Shown: in pieces, positions 14,898-17,577 of the stretch
How the letters are laid out: the number at the start of each line of letters is the position of its first letter
Numbering within the stretch: the stretch's first letter is position 1
Assembly (NCBI GenBank): GCA_020848855.1
Contig: JADLHH010000020.1
Location: 1 to 17,577, forward strand
DNA length: 17,577 bases
Reading direction: 5' to 3'
Source of the DNA: Anaerolineae bacterium
Lineage (GTDB): Bacteria > Chloroflexota > Anaerolineae > Aggregatilineales > Phototrophicaceae
The notes under the pieces: generated by a model
Databases searched by the model: none
The model's input: the letters and a program-made list of their open reading frames with translations, nothing else
What the model was told of the DNA's origin: nothing
Made by a program: the position numbers and the translations under genes

Positions 14898-15335
14898 TCA
14901 ACCGAATTTCTGTGGCAGGATGCCGAGCTGCTGGAACATCGACATGAAATCTTCGATGACCCAGCGTTCGACCATGATGCCGTTGTCGTCGAAGCGGGCA
15001 AGCTGGGTCGCCGTCCAGGTGAGGTACTTGAACGACGGCTTCACGCCCATGAATTCGTTGACGTGACGGGCAGTCACTTTCTGGTGGGTCATCACTTTGT
15101 CGCCCTGAGCGAAGATGTGGATGATCTCGATCTTCGCGTCCGGGAATGTCTGCTTGAAGCCACCGATTCCCTGCTTGTGCGCCTCGCGTCCTTCGGCGCG
15201 GGGCAGCAGCGACTGAGGTCCGTACGTGACGAAATTCTCAGCCATGAGGCGATCAAGTTCCCCAAGCTGGTCGTTATTGGCGGCTAGAAAAAAGCGAATG
15301 ACGGTGTTCTTGTTATGTTCTGGCGTGGTCGGCAT
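14898..15335 (-). CDS. Single-domain SnoaL-like protein, diverged (gene H)
   Basis: This 145-residue SnoaL-like protein has 'ENFVTYGP' (33-40), 'HKQGIGGFKQTFPDAKI' (53-69), and 'VERWVIED' with E123/D129, ending in 'FQQLGILP'. The central GTH-x-GxF and TGK motifs shared by most other copies are replaced ('ARHVNEFMGVKPSFK'), so its pocket is probably different or less active. GAGAGG precedes the ATG by about 9 nt. It is separated from gene I by 122 nt with a hairpin, the longest gap within the block, so its expression may be adjusted there. Confidence 0.86.
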   Translation of the reverse strand: MPTTPEHNKNTVIRFFLAANNDQLGELDRLMAENFVTYGPQSLLPRAEGREAHKQGIGGFKQTFPDAKIEIIHIFAQGDKVMTHQKVTARHVNEFMGVKPSFKYLTWTATQLARFDDNGIMVERWVIEDFMSMFQQLGILPQKFG

Positions 15336-15409
15336 TCCCTACACCTCTCGTTCAGAAAGCCTCTGCGAGCGCAGCAGCACATGCGAAAAGTAAAACCGCT
15401 GGCGGTCAG

Positions 15410-15431
15410 GGAGTGGCTGGTCAGCCACTCC
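15410..15431 (-). promoter_or_regulatory. Inverted repeat/hairpin between genes I and H
   Basis: Arms 15410-15419 and 15422-15431 are perfectly complementary over 10 bp with only 2 nt between, so the RNA stem would be 8-9 bp with a 4-6-nt loop. On the - strand a U-rich stretch (UUUUACUUUU) follows about 13 nt later, behind a second small palindrome. It could be a weak terminator, an RNA-stabilising stem or a protein-binding site. Confidence 0.5.
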
Positions 15432-15457
15432 ACCGCGTCCGCGTTCTGGCGACCGGG

Positions 15458-16351
15458 TTAGCGCCCCGGACCACCGAACGGCGGGAGAATGCCCAACTGC
15501 TGCAGGAGTCCCAGCATGTCCCAGAAGCCATGCGCTTCGGCGATCTTGTTGTCGATCAGCCGGAACATCATGTGTCCGGTCAGTTCGATCTTCTTGTTGG
15601 TCGGCGGCAGCCCGCGAAAATCGCCGGTGTGGGTGCCAAAGACGTGATACCGGAGCGCCGCGCGGTCTTCTTCGCAGTAAACCGCGTCGATCTGGTAGCG
15701 GATATCCGGGAATGCGGTGTGGGTGGTTTGCAGCCAGCGCACCACGCTGTCCTGCCCCAGTTCCGCGCCGCCGCCTTCCTGGAAGAAGATATAGTTCGTG
15801 CCGTAGAATTCGGGGACGCGATCCTGCGCGTTGGCGTTCCACACTTCCTCGACCACCTTGCGGACGAGTTCGCGGTTGGATACCGGCGCGCCGGTCGTAT
15901 TCTGGCGCTGCCCCGAATGCCCGCCGACGGGCGACCAGAACATATCGTATTCGTTGGTGCCGTCGCCGAAGATCGCGCCGCGCCCTTCAATGACCCTGCC
16001 GTTGTTCCAGCGCAGCAGGTGGATCACGTCGATGTCCAGCTTGCTGTACGGAACGGTGCCCGTATTTTCGCTGCCGGCGCGGAAGCCTATATTTTTGGTG
16101 ACATCCGCCGACCATTCATCGTTGACCAGCAGGACGCTGCGCGTCATGACGAAACTGTTGTTCGACAGGTTGCCGACCTGACCCATAAAGCCGAGGAACC
16201 CTTCCAGCCCGTAATACCAGCCCGACAGCGGGTTGTGACCGGGGACCAGCCAGCGCATATTCGGGTCCCAATATTTGTCGATCTCTGCACGGTTGCCGCT
16301 CGCCAGCGCATCGTATGCCAACCCGACGAGTTCTGCGGTTACATGAGCCAT
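15458..16351 (-). CDS. Two-domain protein: SnoaL_2/NTF2-like plus SnoaL-like (gene I)
   Basis: This is the first gene of the block, 297 residues. Domain 1 (about 1-140) is of the SnoaL_2/ketosteroid isomerase-like type, with 'MRWLVPGHNPLSGWYYG' (32-48), and lacks the Glu-x5-Asp ending of the other copies. Domain 2 (about 158-290) is of the usual type, with 'FPDIRY' (214-219), 'FGTHTGDFRGLPPTNK' (238-253) and E272/D278 in 'AEAHGFWD', ending in 'LLQQLGILPPFGG'. GGGAGA lies about 7 nt before the ATG. Upstream is a long noncoding stretch, so the main promoter of the nine-gene block is probably located there. The substrate is unknown. Confidence 0.86.
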   Translation of the reverse strand: MAHVTAELVGLAYDALASGNRAEIDKYWDPNMRWLVPGHNPLSGWYYGLEGFLGFMGQVGNLSNNSFVMTRSVLLVNDEWSADVTKNIGFRAGSENTGTVPYSKLDIDVIHLLRWNNGRVIEGRGAIFGDGTNEYDMFWSPVGGHSGQRQNTTGAPVSNRELVRKVVEEVWNANAQDRVPEFYGTNYIFFQEGGGAELGQDSVVRWLQTTHTAFPDIRYQIDAVYCEEDRAALRYHVFGTHTGDFRGLPPTNKKIELTGHMMFRLIDNKIAEAHGFWDMLGLLQQLGILPPFGGPGR

Positions 16352-16489
16352 ATCTTATCTCCCGGGGAGAAACCCAAATGACGGTAAACACGAGTTATTC
16401 TGCGAGACGCGGTGGGATGGGTTTCGGGCTGGAAGAATTCCCTCGACACATCCACGCCTTCCGTGCGCCCAACGAGAACAGAACCGAAT

Positions 16490-16520
16490 GGAACATGTGT
16501 GAGCTTAAATGGCATGTTCC
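16490..16520. promoter_or_regulatory. Inverted repeat, possible operator upstream of gene I
   Basis: GGAACATG (16490-16497) and CATGTTCC (16513-16520) form perfect 8-bp arms with a 15-nt spacer, centred about 155 nt upstream of gene I. The symmetry and spacing could suit a dimeric regulator. No regulator gene adjoins the block to confirm it. Confidence 0.35.
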
Positions 16521-16835
16521 CTTTGCCGAAAATGCTGGCACAGTCTTGGAACGAGTTCGATATATGCTCTGATGAAATCTCCTCTGAACCGAATAAGGGC
16601 AACGAGCCACGATGAAACCACCTGTGATGGCGCCAAAGATAGCGGAGACGAACCCGGCACGGGCTGCCGCTTACCCACGATATTCATGATGCTTGCCATT
16701 CGAATTTATACCGGAGTAGTTTATCACAGAACTGCTCGTCTACTCAACAAAGATAATGCGTGCCCTTCGAAGCGAGCGCCGGGGCGCTTCGTTGTGAAAG
16801 CGGGCGAGCATCATCGGCATAACTCCGAAACCGGT

Positions 16836-16970
16836 GCGCACCTGAATGTGTTTTTGCGACTGCAATAGTGTTAGTCGTAGATTGGGCTGCAAAGTGGTCG
16901 AACCGGTGCGAAATGCGGTGTGGATGAGGCTGCTCGGCAACCGGAACGGGCAAAAACGATTCAGGTGCGC
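16836..16970. repeat. Short element bounded by about 21-bp imperfect inverted repeats
   Basis: The left arm 16836-16857 and right arm 16950-16970 share GCGCACCTGAAT and then GTTTTTGC, with a 1-2 nt difference between. The interval is 92 nt and codes for nothing recognisable. It could be a miniature inverted-repeat transposable element or an end remnant of an insertion sequence, or a long-range RNA stem after the cupin gene. No clear target-site duplication flanks it. Confidence 0.4.
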
Positions 16971-16988
16971 GTAGACATTCGTTGGTGA

Positions 16989-17573
16989 TTATTCGGGTTG
17001 TGCGCTGTATTGCGGGTAGCGTGGCTTGATGCCCATCACCCCGCCGACCGCCGACAGCGCGCCCATCATCACCCGCTGCGTGCCGAGCGGGATGCCGGGC
17101 ATCGCCAGTTCCGGCAGCAGGTCGCCGAAGCTGACCATCACCTGCAGAAAGCTGGGAACACCGTCCTGATTGACCTTGCCGTCCTGCGCCAGCCCGAAGA
17201 ACGTCTCGACGATGCCGTCGATTTTTTCGAGTTCGACCCTGTGCGGTGTGGGGAACGATACCGTCTGGCGTAGTTTCAGCGCTTCGCTGCCATTGTTCCA
17301 GGGGTGCAGGTGAGGCACGCCGGGCGGGAAGTCGAAGCTGTCTCCGGCTTGTGCCGAGCGCGTTTCGCCGTTCAGTTGGTAAACCGCTTGCCCTTCGAGG
17401 ATTTCAAACCGGTCACTGCTCAGTTGATGAACGTGGGGGTACTCGCGCCCGGTTCCCGGCGGGTACGTGAACTCGTGTACGACCCGCAAGCCGTTCGTGT
17501 CGTGCGGGGTTTCGACGAACACGACTCGTACCCCCGTCACCCGGTTCTCCAGAACCTGACCGGACTTTGCCAT
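16989..17573 (-). CDS. Cupin domain protein
   Basis: The 194-residue protein has one cupin barrel at about residues 35-95. Motif 1 contains H47 and H49 ('YPHVHQ') with D54 at the place of the usual Glu, and G61. Motif 2 contains G77, P83-G85, H88 and N93 ('GDSFDFPPGVPHLHPWNN'). This could bind one metal ion; the Asp for Glu change leaves that uncertain. A C-terminal region of about 90 residues is of unknown type, with a Gly/Met-rich hydrophobic piece (about 160-181). Cupins of this sort act as dioxygenases, isomerases or small-molecule sensors. Only four bases precede the ATG, so the ribosome site and upstream neighbours are not seen. It points the same way as the SnoaL block but is 637 nt away, so cotranscription is doubtful. 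Confidence 0.85.
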   Translation of the reverse strand: MAKSGQVLENRVTGVRVVFVETPHDTNGLRVVHEFTYPPGTGREYPHVHQLSSDRFEILEGQAVYQLNGETRSAQAGDSFDFPPGVPHLHPWNNGSEALKLRQTVSFPTPHRVELEKIDGIVETFFGLAQDGKVNQDGVPSFLQVMVSFGDLLPELAMPGIPLGTQRVMMGALSAVGGVMGIKPRYPQYSAQPE

Positions 17574-17577
17574 GAGG

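Larger units (their letters stand above)
16352..16988. other. Noncoding stretch upstream of the SnoaL-domain block
   Basis: No convincing gene is seen in these 637 nt; open frames on both strands are short, lack family motifs and have no good ribosome site. The base composition is visibly less GC-rich than the neighbours. The stretch contains two inverted repeats listed separately, a 9-nt direct repeat (GAACCGAAT at 16481-16489 and 16586-16594, 105 nt apart) and a hairpin-like repeat (16768-16774 with 16785-16791). A weak promoter candidate on the - strand is TTGAGT (16742-16747), 16 nt, then GATAAA (16720-16725) with an extended TG element. It would give a leader of about 360 nt before gene I. 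Confidence 0.6.

Noticed and set aside
15339..15842. A 167-residue - strand open frame overlapping the end of gene I
   Set aside because: It is an out-of-frame shadow of gene I and its start lies inside that gene without a ribosome site.
13212..16381. + strand open frames opposite genes E/F and I (13212-14192, 15413-16381)
   Set aside because: They cross gene boundaries and intergenic gaps of the - strand genes and show no domain motifs.
16509..16868. A 119-residue + strand open frame in the noncoding stretch
   Set aside because: No recognisable motif, odd composition and no convincing ribosome site; overlapping short frames of equal quality exist on both strands.

Overview
The window is GC-rich bacterial DNA holding two convergent gene blocks plus one edge gene. 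The GC-rich coding, frequent Shine-Dalgarno sites, peptide-uptake operon and many SnoaL-like 'ester cyclase' genes would fit an environmental Chloroflexota-type bacterium. No marker gene is present, so that assignment is only an inference.

Left block (1-6919, + strand): a compact operon for peptide uptake and breakdown. It starts with the C-terminal part of a family 5 peptide-binding lipoprotein/solute-binding protein cut by the window edge. Two Opp/Dpp-type permeases, an M19 (membrane-type) dipeptidase, an M20 metallopeptidase, a GntR/UTRA regulator and a proline racemase-family enzyme follow. Most junctions overlap or are 4-24 nt; the exception is the 89-nt SBP-permease gap, which carries a strong hairpin. 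Together they suggest import of short peptides, cytosolic hydrolysis and handling of a released proline or hydroxyproline, with local GntR control. The transporter ATPases are not in the window. The racemase-like protein keeps the first catalytic Cys but has Gly where the second Cys (or Thr in the dehydratases) normally sits.

Right block (7007-16351, - strand): nine consecutive same-strand genes, every one built from SnoaL/NTF2-like domains. I count 18 such domains in about 9.3 kb: genes with 2, 1, 1, 1, 3, 1, 3 and 4 domains in transcription order, then a last gene with an N-terminal NmrA-like NAD(P)-binding domain followed by two more. An intrinsic terminator (6950-6986) ends the block and separates it from the convergent peptide operon. 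Seventeen of the 18 domains share a Glu-x5-Asp signature near their C-terminus. The domains fall into recurring position-specific types (delta, alpha, beta, gamma). Genes D (1 domain) plus C (3 domains) match, in order, the single four-domain gene B, and genes F plus E may be a third, more diverged copy. This is the most unusual content of the window: an expanded, partly fused tandem array of cyclase-fold domains ending in an oxidoreductase-cyclase fusion. Its substrate cannot be read from the sequence.

Right edge: a 637-nt lower-GC noncoding stretch (16352-16988) with inverted repeats lies upstream of the cyclase block, then a cupin gene on the - strand (16989-17573) begins just inside the window end.
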